Source: Aphanothece sacrum FPU1 (lineage in GTDB: Bacteria > Cyanobacteriota > Cyanobacteriia > Cyanobacteriales > Microcystaceae). From it: DNA of 64,000 bases. The translations under genes were made by a program, and so were the position numbers. Location of the stretch: positions 1 through 64,000 of the forward strand of contig NZ_BDQK01000014.1 of the NCBI RefSeq assembly GCF_003864295.1, written 5' to 3'. Shown piece by piece: positions 47,834-56,175 of this stretch; position 1 is the stretch's first letter, and each line of letters begins with the position of its first letter. The notes below the pieces were generated by a model. That model did not search any database. It was not told the DNA's origin and worked only from the letters and a program-made list of their open reading frames with translations.

Positions 47834-48433
47834 TTATACTTGTAATTTTACCATAGTCTTTACCGTTAATATAGTTTCATTATCTTGGTTATGAATAATT
47901 TTCCAGCCTAGGGTTGCGCCATAATCACATCTAATAGTAATTAATCCTAACCCTGATGCTTGACCATCATCTTGTTCTGCGAGTTTCTCCATATGATTAA
48001 CATATAACTCGTCTGGGTCAGAACCGGTCAAGTTTTCAATAACCTGATGTAACTTGGGCCAGCCCTCTATATTAATACAATTGGTAGAAAATAAAACGAC
48101 TGTATCTTTGAGCAAATGAATACCAAATTGAATAGTATCATGTAAAGTTTCATCATGAAACTTCATGGCATTTTCCAATAGTTCATTAGCAATATAACTG
48201 ACAGCCCCTTTCAATTCCTTTTGCCGATTCATGGAGGCAGGGTCATCTTCTTGGGCAGGAAAAAAGGTAGTTAAATAATCTGCCACAAAATCCGCAGATA
48301 AACCATTATTACGCCATCGTTGTTTCAGGGGAATAGAAGAAGGAGAAAAGCTAATCACCAAAAATTGATCACTAGCGGGTAACTCGTCTTCAAAATCTCC
48401 ATAAATCTCAGAATCTTTCATCGGTTTTTTCAT
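47834..48433 (-). CDS. RsbW-like (HATPase) regulator
   Basis: The 199 residues contain GHKL-ATPase features: the N-box-like AVSYIANELLENAMKFHDE (about 76-94) and a glycine-rich QASGLGLITIRCDYG (about 158-172) in place of the G boxes. It probably binds ATP and phosphorylates, or sequesters, the STAS partner encoded next. The N-terminus (KDSEIYGDFEDELPASDQFL) and the fold resemble the cyanobacterial family named after Synechocystis slr1658, as I recall. A shared, single-strand operon with PP2C and STAS genes supports a partner-switching role. The kinase activity itself is inferred. Confidence 0.78.
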   Translation of the reverse strand: MKKPMKDSEIYGDFEDELPASDQFLVISFSPSSIPLKQRWRNNGLSADFVADYLTTFFPAQEDDPASMNRQKELKGAVSYIANELLENAMKFHDETLHDTIQFGIHLLKDTVVLFSTNCINIEGWPKLHQVIENLTGSDPDELYVNHMEKLAEQDDGQASGLGLITIRCDYGATLGWKIIHNQDNETILTVKTMVKLQV

Positions 48434-48438
48434 ATAAA

Positions 48439-49491
48439 TTAGGAAGTATGGATCACTTTTTTAATCAAGGTTGGGGCAATTTCTAAAAGAGGTAAAACTT
48501 CCATAGCTGAGTCCATTTCCACGGCCGCTTTAGGCATTCCGTAAACGACACAACTACTACGATCTTGAGCAATGGTGTGCCATCCTCGTGAACGTAATAC
48601 TCCCAATCCAGTCGCCCCATCTCGTCCCATTCCTGTTAATAATACCGCAATACCCTTTCGACTCCAATATTGAGCCACACTCTCACAAAAAACATCCACA
48701 GAGGGACGATAAGGATTATCCTGGGGCTTCTTAGTGTATGTTAACGTTAAATTGGGACGTAATACTAGATGATCGTTCGTTCCTGCTAACAAAACCGTTC
48801 CAGGGACTAACTGATCTCCTTCAACTGCCAAACGAACTGTCAAAGACCCTTGTTGATTTAACCATTTGGCTAACCCTGGTGCAAACTGACTATCCACGTG
48901 CTGAATAATGACAATAGCGGCCGTAAAATTAGCAGGCAGTTCCGATAAAATAGTTCCTAATGCTTTTGGCCCCCCAGTGGATGCCCCCAGAATAATCAAA
49001 AAGGGTATGTTTCGGGGAGGATGAGAGACTTTACTTAAGGTTGTCCCTCCTCCTGGAGAAGAAACATCGGAGGTGTGGGTATGTTTTGAACGACGCTTAC
49101 CAATTAAAACCCCAATAGTAGCAATTTTATTGAGTAAAGTTTGAGACACTTCTCCTAGTCCAGAAGTCCCTAATGGGGGTGTATTCACCGCATCTAAGGC
49201 CCCATATCCCATTGCTTCAAAGACTTTGGCCGAGTTTTGTTGAACATTGGCTGTGACAATGAGGATAGCACAGGGAGATTGTTTCATAATCATGCGCGTT
49301 GCTTCTACCCCATCGACATCTGGCATAATCATATCCATTAAAATCAAATCAGGGGGATCAACAGCACATTTGGCGATCGCTTGAGAGCCATTATGAGCGA
49401 TCCAGGCTATTTTATAGTAAGACGCTGAAGTAACTATCCGTCGTAGCACTTCCACTGCCATCACCGTATCATTAACAATTGCGATCCTCAT
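48439..49491 (-). CDS. cheB: CheB-type protein-glutamate methylesterase with receiver domain
   Basis: The 350 residues combine a receiver domain (phospho-aspartate in [13 protein letters not shown], about 55-67) and a methylesterase domain with the catalytic triad: serine in [12 protein letters not shown] (about 168-179), histidine in [14 protein letters not shown], and aspartate in [13 protein letters not shown]. CheB demethylates chemoreceptor glutamates. No cheA, cheR or receptor gene lies in the operon, so the substrate is either encoded elsewhere or not a chemoreceptor. It overlaps the upstream PP2C gene by 4 bases. Confidence 0.93.
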   Translation of the reverse strand: MRIAIVNDTVMAVEVLRRIVTSASYYKIAWIAHNGSQAIAKCAVDPPDLILMDMIMPDVDGVEATRMIMKQSPCAILIVTANVQQNSAKVFEAMGYGALDAVNTPPLGTSGLGEVSQTLLNKIATIGVLIGKRRSKHTHTSDVSSPGGGTTLSKVSHPPRNIPFLIILGASTGGPKALGTILSELPANFTAAIVIIQHVDSQFAPGLAKWLNQQGSLTVRLAVEGDQLVPGTVLLAGTNDHLVLRPNLTLTYTKKPQDNPYRPSVDVFCESVAQYWSRKGIAVLLTGMGRDGATGLGVLRSRGWHTIAQDRSSCVVYGMPKAAVEMDSAMEVLPLLEIAPTLIKKVIHTS

Positions 49492-50675
49492 TTTTGTTTA
49501 ATCACCAGTAAGGTGATGTCATCAAAGACGGTATGATTGCTGATGTGTTGCCTAACATCAGCGATCGCGGCCGTTTTAATATTTTCGGCGGATTGTTCCC
49601 AGTTTTGACTAATAACTTGACATAAACGATCAAGGCCGTAGAGTTCTCCGGTTACATTTTCTGCCTCTGTAATACCATCAGTATACAAAACCACTACATC
49701 TCCAGAATTTAAGTGAATCTCGGTTTCTCCTAAAAAATCGGTAATATCTGCTTCTAATCCCACTGGAAAGCCTAAATCTATTGTATCAACAATTTCTACT
49801 TCTCCTGCCTGACGCACCACAATAACCGATTCATGTTGTCCACTCAGTCGTAGACAATTATTTTCATAGTCTAACAAAGCCAGGGTCAAATTTTTATCAG
49901 AATTAATTCGTTCTACATTGTCATAAATAGTGCGATTAAGGGCAGCCCAAAATTTAACCATATCTGTTTCATTATGGGTCATTAAAGTGCGAATAGCCGT
50001 TTGCACCATAATCATTACTACACCACTTTCTAACCCGTGACCAGTCACATCGCCAATACCAATTTTCACCCGACCATTGTAATGTAAAACATCGTAATAA
50101 TCACCTCCAACATCACTAGCAGGTTCCATGAAACCAGCTATTTCTAATCCTTCAATTTGTTCTAACTCGGTTTGTTTTGGTAAAATCATCTGCTGTAGAC
50201 GACGGGTAATTTCTATTTCTGCACTCAAGCGTAAATTTTCTTCTTTGAGTCTTTCTTCTGCTTTTTTGCGTTTTAATAAGTTAATATAAGCTGCCGAATG
50301 ATAACGAATGCGAGCAATTAATTCCATTTTATCAGGTAATTTTACCAAATAGTCATTAGCCCCTAATTTAAAAGCTTCAGCTTTAATTAAAGGTTCTTCT
50401 TTACTTGACAAAACAATTAAAGGAGTTTCGTGAGTAGGTGCATCTTTGGCCCGCAAAAATCTGACCAACATCAAACCTTCGATGTCGGGCATAACTAAGT
50501 CTTGTAAAATCACGGTAGGACGCACTTCTCGCGCTTGTTTAATGGCTTGAGTAGGATCACGACAATAATAAAAAATAATGTCAGTTTCGCTGGCTAACAT
50601 ACGACGAATGGCTTCACCAATGGTAGGTTGATCGTCAATAAGAAGAACTTTAATAGAGGAGTCAGAGTCAGTCAT
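49488..50675 (-). CDS. Fused response regulator / PP2C (SpoIIE-like) phosphatase
   Basis: The N-terminal receiver domain ([18 protein letters not shown], phosphorylation Asp in [13 protein letters not shown], about 54-66) is followed by a coiled-coil linker (about 135-175) and a SpoIIE-type PP2C domain. The PP2C metal-binding residues are in [14 protein letters not shown] (about 186-199), [11 protein letters not shown] (about 211-221) and [12 protein letters not shown]. In partner-switching systems this enzyme dephosphorylates the STAS protein. It is the first gene of the operon and overlaps cheB by 4 bases, so phosphorylation of its receiver is likely the input signal. Confidence 0.92.
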   Translation of the reverse strand: MTDSDSSIKVLLIDDQPTIGEAIRRMLASETDIIFYYCRDPTQAIKQAREVRPTVILQDLVMPDIEGLMLVRFLRAKDAPTHETPLIVLSSKEEPLIKAEAFKLGANDYLVKLPDKMELIARIRYHSAAYINLLKRKKAEERLKEENLRLSAEIEITRRLQQMILPKQTELEQIEGLEIAGFMEPASDVGGDYYDVLHYNGRVKIGIGDVTGHGLESGVVMIMVQTAIRTLMTHNETDMVKFWAALNRTIYDNVERINSDKNLTLALLDYENNCLRLSGQHESVIVVRQAGEVEIVDTIDLGFPVGLEADITDFLGETEIHLNSGDVVVLYTDGITEAENVTGELYGLDRLCQVISQNWEQSAENIKTAAIADVRQHISNHTVFDDITLLVIKQK

Positions 50676-50760
50676 CAGTCAGGTTAAAGTCAATAAGTTC
50701 GCGCCGCGAGCAAATCCTTTCTCTAGAATAACCTAGTGCAGTGACAGAAGAAGAATATTT

Positions 50761-50876
50761 GGTTCTACCGAACTTGTCATGTAAAATTAATAAATCAATA
50801 CAGGCTAAAGCCTTATTCTATAAGAACAAAGGCTGTCTACACAGCCTAATTTTAAGCCTGGGTAGCCAGGCTTTTT
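50761..50876 (+). repeat. Four-hairpin foldback element, copy 5 (divergent, covarying)
   Basis: It begins GGTTCTACCGAACTTG and contains AGGCTAAAGCCT. It then carries AGGCTGTCTACACAGCCT, in which the stem differs from AGGTTGC/GCAACCT of other copies but still pairs, and AGCCTGGGTAGCCAGGCT followed by TTTTT. The stem changes on both sides are compensatory, which suggests that the hairpin is selected as structure. It lies in the gap upstream of the REC-PP2C gene. The remainder of the gap to 51000 has no gene. Confidence 0.75.
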
Positions 50877-51000
50877 ACATAAATCAATGATTTTCACAAA
50901 AAAACTAAATAAACCCACCCCTACTACCTTTGTTACTCAAGCATTACGACTATATCAAAATCTGCCCCGACTGTGCAATTAATTTTGCTTCGATACTTAT

Positions 51001-52359
51001 TTAAGTCCTCTCCAGAAACTCAGAATTATTTTCTTGAGTTCCATTACGAATATGTAAGTCGCGTTGAGGATAAGGAATTTCAATATTATTTTCCTTAAAT
51101 GTTTGCCAAATTTCGCAAATCAAATTACTGGTAACAATCTTCTTACTCAAAGGATTATCAATCCAAAATCTTAATTCAAAATCAATACTAGACTCTCCAA
51201 AATTAATAGCGAATGCTATCGGATTAGGTGATTTTAATATCTTTTCATTACTATCAGCTACTTTTAACAAAATTCCTAATACTCTGTCTGGATTACATTG
51301 ATAACTTGCTCCAACAATTAAAGAACAGCAAATCAAAGAATTACTTCCAGTAAAAGTTGTAATATCTTGAATAAAAAATACTTGATTAGGTATAATTTTT
51401 TCAGAATTATCTCGTATAACTTGAACTGTTGTCGCCCTGATTCCCAACTTTTTTACTTGACTCATTTCATTATCTATGCTAATAATATCTTCTGGTTTTA
51501 AAGCTCCTTCAAATAAAAGCCAGATACCACTAACAAAGTTACTAATTACTTCTTTTAAACCAAAACCAATACCTACAGATAAACCCCCTGTAATTGCAGC
51601 GATCGCCGTAGAACTAACACCAACGTAGCCAAAAATCAAAACAATGCCTAATCCGATTAAAAAATAACGAAGAATTAGAGAAATTGCTTGAATAATTTTG
51701 GGATTATTGTTAATTTTAAAAGAAAAAATACAAAATAATAATTCTTCTAAAAGAAGACAACCAACAATCCAAAAATATAAACCTCCTAAGGTAATAAAAA
51801 CTGTCGCTAAAGTAACAGAATCTCCAAATAATTTAATTAAAGAAATTTGAGATAAAGTTTCCAAATTAGTGAAAATATTAATAATTTTAGTTAAAATGAA
51901 AATAAAAAATAAAGGAGCAAAAAAACGATGATGATAGTATTTAACTTTCACTCTATCAAATAAAGTATACAGAAAAATTAAGAATATACGATAAAAGCAA
52001 TAAATCCCTAAAAGTTTAATGCTGTCTGTTAAATATCCCAAAAACAAGCCTTGATGGAAAAAAACAATTTTTAGTAAATTAACGATTAATAAACAAAGTA
52101 ATGGAGGGATAAGATAATGAAATAAAGCTGCTCCACATTGTTGCCAATAGAGTTGTGAATTTTGTTGACAAAATTGACTACTTTTAGGAAATCGCTGACA
52201 AAACTGATACCATAACCAGCGAGAAATAAACCAAACAAGAATAATTGACAAAGCAATAGCTAATAGTTGTACTTGAACGGCAGGACGTTGTAAAACAATC
52301 GTAATTTTCAGCCATTCTTCCCAAAAATAACTAACATCAAGTATCAAATTGGTTTCCAT
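51001..52359 (-). CDS. MscS-family mechanosensitive channel
   Basis: The 452 residues carry six hydrophobic helices and the MscS core: the pore-lining helix GGLSVGIGFGLKEVISNFVSGIWLLFEGALKPEDII (quoted region about 256-291), rich in Gly/Ala and phenylalanine, followed by the cytoplasmic beta domain with VKKLGIRATTVQVIRDNSEKIIPN. Such channels open under osmotic down-shock and release solutes. The long N-terminal extension is common in cyanobacterial members. The start lies 9 bases after the solute-binding lipoprotein gene on the same strand, so the two probably form an operon, an unusual pairing. Confidence 0.92.
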   Translation of the reverse strand: METNLILDVSYFWEEWLKITIVLQRPAVQVQLLAIALSIILVWFISRWLWYQFCQRFPKSSQFCQQNSQLYWQQCGAALFHYLIPPLLCLLIVNLLKIVFFHQGLFLGYLTDSIKLLGIYCFYRIFLIFLYTLFDRVKVKYYHHRFFAPLFFIFILTKIINIFTNLETLSQISLIKLFGDSVTLATVFITLGGLYFWIVGCLLLEELLFCIFSFKINNNPKIIQAISLILRYFLIGLGIVLIFGYVGVSSTAIAAITGGLSVGIGFGLKEVISNFVSGIWLLFEGALKPEDIISIDNEMSQVKKLGIRATTVQVIRDNSEKIIPNQVFFIQDITTFTGSNSLICCSLIVGASYQCNPDRVLGILLKVADSNEKILKSPNPIAFAINFGESSIDFELRFWIDNPLSKKIVTSNLICEIWQTFKENNIEIPYPQRDLHIRNGTQENNSEFLERT

Positions 52360-52368
52360 AAATTATCC

Positions 52369-53631
52369 TCATTGCGATTGCTCAAATTGAGTATTAATTA
52401 CTTGATTAATTTGCCAACCAGCCTCCTCAGCAGTCAGTTCTCCTTCTAAGATTTTGTGATAAAGAATATCGGCGTATTTCCAAATTGCTTGATTTTGATC
52501 TCCTTGATCGAGAGAAACCACAACCCCAGTTTTAGATTGTTCAACTAATACTGCTTGCATAGGAAACAAACGAAAATCAACTGTAGCATTTTTATTAACA
52601 GGAATGAGAAAAGGAACTTCTACTTGAATCTTTTTTTGAGATTGACGATTACTCAAAAACTGAGATAATTTTAGAGCAAGTTGATGTTGATTAATATTAG
52701 AAGCCCTATTAAAAATAAAGCCCACTGTCCATAATGGAGGAGTTGCTGGTTGATTTTCTCGACCAGGTAATAAAGTTACCCCTAGATTATTATTACCCAA
52801 AGCTTCTGTGAGGCTAGGAAGCCAAGTTGATGAACAAGTAATATAACTTAATTTCCCTTCAATAAAAGTTTTTTGCAGGATATTAGCCTCTTCAATCATA
52901 AAAAAATTAGGTTCATTTTCTGCATCCTTAAGCCATTGCATCCACTTTGCCCAACCTTTATTTTCCCCCAAAACAAGACGATCTGATTTATCAAATAGTT
53001 CACCACCAAAAGCCCCTGTTCCCCAAAAAGCTTCTCGGAAACCTGAGTGTAAACCAACAGAATATCCTTGACGTGCTTGAGTAATTAAATCATCTAAAGT
53101 TTTTGGTATTTCTTGTACCTTGTTTTTGTTATAACAAAGAACTTGAGTAGCTAAATTAACCGGTAAGGCATAAAGTTTACCGTGATAGCGTACTTGTTTA
53201 AGAGTTTCAGCGCGAAATTCAGATAAATCTAGCTGTTTTTCATCGAGACTTTTGATATATCCTAAGCGAATGAGTAAGGGCAGTTTATCCGTTAATAAAG
53301 CAACAGAAAAAAGATCTGGTCCTGCCCCCCTTTCAATTTGTTGACTAAATTTAGATAAATTTTCATCGGCTGGCACAAATTCTGTAACGATTTTTACCCC
53401 AGGATTGAGTTTCATAAATTGCTCAATTCTTTCGGTGACAATTGCTTTAAATTGTCTGCTTTGCTTTTGTGTTAATCCTAAGGGAATTTCTGCCCATCGT
53501 AAAATCTCTCCCCTAAGAGGTGTTTGGGATGATTGACTTATTGTCCCTGGGTTACTCGTACAACTGTTGAGTAACACAAAGGTGAGCAGTAAAATAGTCA
53601 GGAGTAAACTTTTAAGAGAATGTTTGATCAT
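52369..53631 (-). CDS. Extracellular solute-binding lipoprotein (ABC family 1)
   Basis: A lipoprotein signal peptide ends in the lipobox LLNSC (about residues 20-24). The rest (420 residues in all) shows the family 1 periplasmic-binding pattern: LNPGVKIVTEFVPADENLSK, AGPDLFSVALLTDKLPLLIRLGYIKSLDE, KLYALPVNLATQVLCYNKNKV and SYITCSSTWLPSLTEALG. These proteins capture sugars, polyols or compatible solutes at the outer face of the plasma membrane for ABC import. No permease or ATPase is adjacent, but an MscS channel follows in 9 bases. This may indicate a solute-uptake/release pair in osmoregulation, which is inference. Confidence 0.88.
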   Translation of the reverse strand: MIKHSLKSLLLTILLLTFVLLNSCTSNPGTISQSSQTPLRGEILRWAEIPLGLTQKQSRQFKAIVTERIEQFMKLNPGVKIVTEFVPADENLSKFSQQIERGAGPDLFSVALLTDKLPLLIRLGYIKSLDEKQLDLSEFRAETLKQVRYHGKLYALPVNLATQVLCYNKNKVQEIPKTLDDLITQARQGYSVGLHSGFREAFWGTGAFGGELFDKSDRLVLGENKGWAKWMQWLKDAENEPNFFMIEEANILQKTFIEGKLSYITCSSTWLPSLTEALGNNNLGVTLLPGRENQPATPPLWTVGFIFNRASNINQHQLALKLSQFLSNRQSQKKIQVEVPFLIPVNKNATVDFRLFPMQAVLVEQSKTGVVVSLDQGDQNQAIWKYADILYHKILEGELTAEEAGWQINQVINTQFEQSQ

Positions 53632-53655
53632 AGAAGGGCATTAAGAGCATCTGCT

Positions 53656-53815
53656 GGTTCTACCGGACAAACTATGCTAAATTAATAATGAATAAAAGGC
53701 TAAAGCCTTATCCTATAGAAACGAAGTCCGACGAGCGCGGACAGCCATTCTAGGTTGCGTAGGCAACCTTTGTTTGTATAGCTTAACTCTAAGCGAGTTA
53801 AAGTCCATTATTGCT
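53656..53815 (+). repeat. Four-hairpin foldback element, copy 6 (best preserved)
   Basis: From GGTTCTACCGGACAAACTATGC it holds AAGGC TAAA GCCTT (53696-53709), GTCCG ACGAGCG CGGAC (53726-53742), AGGTTGC GTAG GCAACCT (53752-53769) and TTAACTC TAAGC GAGTTAA (53783-53801). All four hairpins pair perfectly. It lies between the solute-binding lipoprotein gene and yqeG, close to the yqeG 3' end. Confidence 0.88.
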
Positions 53816-53825
53816 GTTTTCAAGC

Positions 53826-54380
53826 TTAAAATTTACTATCTGAATGATCTCGATGCAGCAGATGCTTAGCCGCACTGAAAGACACCCCTAACTTTTGCGA
53901 CACCCACACCTCAAAATTATGGATCGGATAGGAAGGAGTTGTCATCGGGTCAACCATCGGTTCCACTAGAATAGTAAACATTCCCAGACGATTTCCTGCC
54001 AAGACATCCGTAAACAAACGATCGCCCACCATGGCCACATGAGACACCGGTAAATTCATAGCCGCGATCGCTTTTCTGAGTTTACGTCGAGAGGGTTTGA
54101 TCGCACCTAAAAGGTAAGGTAACTGTAAACTATTAGCAATGCGGCTAATGCGATTTTCGCTAACATTATTACTAACTAACCAGATGGGGGTATTATGACG
54201 AATGGTATCAATCCAAGCCATCAGGTCATCAGAGACATGGCTTTTTTTGAGGGGGACTAAGGTTTCATCCACATCTAAGATTAATCCTTCAATATGATAA
54301 CGTTTGAGGATATTGGGGGTTAATCCTAGAATGGTATTGCCTAAAATTAAATCGGGCTGTAACAACTTGGCCTTAGTCAT
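53826..54380 (-). CDS. YqeG-family HAD phosphatase
   Basis: The 184 residues show the HAD IIIA-type motifs: the catalytic pair in LILDVDETLVPLKK (about 33-46), WLVSNN (motif II), a lysine-containing AIKPSRRKLRKAI (motif III) and VAMVGDRLFTDVLAGNRLG (motif IV, about 116-134). YqeG members are phosphatidylglycerol-phosphate-phosphatase-like or ribosome-linked phosphatases; the plant homologue acts in phosphatidylglycerol synthesis. I assign the family, not the substrate. It is transcribed on the minus strand, 37 bases after the methyltransferase gene. Confidence 0.88.
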   Translation of the reverse strand: MTKAKLLQPDLILGNTILGLTPNILKRYHIEGLILDVDETLVPLKKSHVSDDLMAWIDTIRHNTPIWLVSNNVSENRISRIANSLQLPYLLGAIKPSRRKLRKAIAAMNLPVSHVAMVGDRLFTDVLAGNRLGMFTILVEPMVDPMTTPSYPIHNFEVWVSQKLGVSFSAAKHLLHRDHSDSKF

Positions 54381-54417
54381 GGGTTGAGTTAAATTAAATA
54401 CGGGCTAATCTTTAATT

Positions 54418-55041
54418 TTATTTGGTTCCTTGAACCACTTGCAAACTTCCTCCAGCATAAAGACGTTGGTGACATTCACGCCACCCTAAAGTCTTCAGGT
54501 CAGCCACTAAATCAGTTTTTAAAAGTGACCAAGCGGTTTCAGTTTCAAACAGCCAGATAAAAATAGCTAAAGAGGGCCAAAATAAAGGATTAGTCGGTTG
54601 ATGTAAATCTATTAAAGTAAAAATTCCCCCAGGTTTCAAGACCCGATACACTTCTTTGAGAATTTTTTGTAGTTGTTCGGGTTCCATTTCATGTAAAGCA
54701 ACACTGGTATGAACTACATCAAACTGTTCATCAGCAAAGGGCATTTGTTCGGCTAATCCCTCCACATAGGAACCTCTCGGAACTGCTTGTTTAGCCCGTT
54801 TAAGGGCATTAGGAGAGGCATCAAGACCTGTTACCTCAGAAGAACGTTCTACTAGAAAACGGGTGGCTTGACCCCCGCCACAACAAAGATCTAAAATTTT
54901 TGTGTTGGTATCAATGGAGATATCTTGCAGAGGGAGTTGATGAAATCGGGTTTCACCTCCAACTGCGATCGCCGCCAAACGAGAAACGGTATTATATAAC
55001 CAAGGATACTGATAACTCCAGGTTCTTAAAATGGTTGCCAA
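54418..55041 (-). CDS. Class I SAM-dependent methyltransferase
   Basis: The 207 residues show the class I motifs: I, ILDLCCGGGQATRFLV (about 48-63), the acidic residue of post-I in VTGLDASPNALKRAK, motif II (FDVVHTSVALHEM) and motif III (VLKPGGIFTLIDL). The N-terminus (TWSYQYPWLYNTVSRLAAIAVGG) is typical of the UbiE/COQ5-like group in cyanobacteria. The substrate is unknown. It is followed closely by yqeG on the same strand. Confidence 0.88.
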   Translation of the reverse strand: MATILRTWSYQYPWLYNTVSRLAAIAVGGETRFHQLPLQDISIDTNTKILDLCCGGGQATRFLVERSSEVTGLDASPNALKRAKQAVPRGSYVEGLAEQMPFADEQFDVVHTSVALHEMEPEQLQKILKEVYRVLKPGGIFTLIDLHQPTNPLFWPSLAIFIWLFETETAWSLLKTDLVADLKTLGWRECHQRLYAGGSLQVVQGTK

Positions 55042-55075
55042 CGCTTAATATCTCCCTCAATAAAACCCCTTACCA

Positions 55076-55990
55076 TTAAAGACGATCATGCCAATTATTA
55101 TTTAACTTCCGTTCAGGGTTAGCAAAAACTTCGGTAGGCATGGTACGAAACTGAGTTTTTACTTCTAATTGTAAACTACTTTTAAGTCTTTTGAGGATTT
55201 CCGAGGGACTTGTCCGATAGGCTGTTCTTAAAAACGTATCAATATCTCCAACTTCGTCTTTGGGAAGAGAAGCAAAGAAAATATCGACTTGTGAGTCTCC
55301 CCAATTTGTCGCTTGAGTTCTTCTAGCTGAAGGCAGATTTGCTTGACGTAAGGCAGTAGGTCCACTAGCTTGGGTACCTGCAATGACTGGTAATGCGCCA
55401 CCAAAACGGGGTAATGATAAAGACTCAATGGTTTCAGGAGAGGGACTAGCTACCCCGATTGTTCTAGTTCCGACAGTTCTCGGTTGAGATACCCTATAGG
55501 AAACAGGGGGAGGTGCTATAATGCCTGAATCGAGGGGTTGACTGAGATCTTCAGACGTAGTATTACCAAAATCATAAATCCCTTGATATACATTAGATAA
55601 TTCTGTTTGCGGCAAAACCGGAACAGCCTTGACTTCCTTGTTATTAGCCCTTGCATCTAATTTTAACCGGCCAAAAGACGATATCACAGATTGTATAGAT
55701 ATAGAACTGTTATTTGCAGAAGGTTGAGTCACTTGTGCAACCTCAAAATAAGTCTCATTAAGAGCAGTAAATTGTTGTTCTGTCACAATTAATTGACTTA
55801 CTAGATTAGATGTGCTTAAATCATCAGATCTGAAAAAATCATTGGCTAAAATTGGCTCAAATCCTGTAACATCACTTCCCCCCGCCTGAAAAGTACCAGC
55901 AAGGGTTATGATGGGGAATAGGTTAAGAAAGCCTAAAAAAATAGCACTTCCGATAGTAATATTTCCCAGTTGAAAATTGTAATGAGACAT
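55076..55990 (-). CDS. Exported hypothetical protein
   Basis: The frame is open from 56125, but I place the start at the ATG at 55990 because it gives a signal peptide: MSHYNFQLGNITIGSAIFLG followed by FLNLFPIITLAG. The upstream 45 codons are basic and hydrophilic and do not suit an exported protein. The mature part is rich in serine, threonine and proline with no repeats or motifs I recognise; SSFGRLKLDARANNKEVKAV and PKDEVGDIDTFLRTAYRTS are its most regular parts. It is probably periplasmic or secreted. If the upstream start is used, the hydrophobic segment becomes an internal anchor. Confidence 0.6.
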   Translation of the reverse strand: MSHYNFQLGNITIGSAIFLGFLNLFPIITLAGTFQAGGSDVTGFEPILANDFFRSDDLSTSNLVSQLIVTEQQFTALNETYFEVAQVTQPSANNSSISIQSVISSFGRLKLDARANNKEVKAVPVLPQTELSNVYQGIYDFGNTTSEDLSQPLDSGIIAPPPVSYRVSQPRTVGTRTIGVASPSPETIESLSLPRFGGALPVIAGTQASGPTALRQANLPSARRTQATNWGDSQVDIFFASLPKDEVGDIDTFLRTAYRTSPSEILKRLKSSLQLEVKTQFRTMPTEVFANPERKLNNNWHDRL

Positions 55991-56175
55991 CAGACATTTC
56001 CTGATATATTTTAAGTGATCAATTTTAGAAGTTGTAGGCCGATGCATTACCCACAATAACTTCTTAATAAGAGTTTTATCCTTTAAATTAGCAATGCTCA
56101 TTCTAGGTTTATTTATAATTACCAAATTAGGCTAAAAAACGGAAAATTGTTAGGGTAATTTTCAAGAACAATCAG

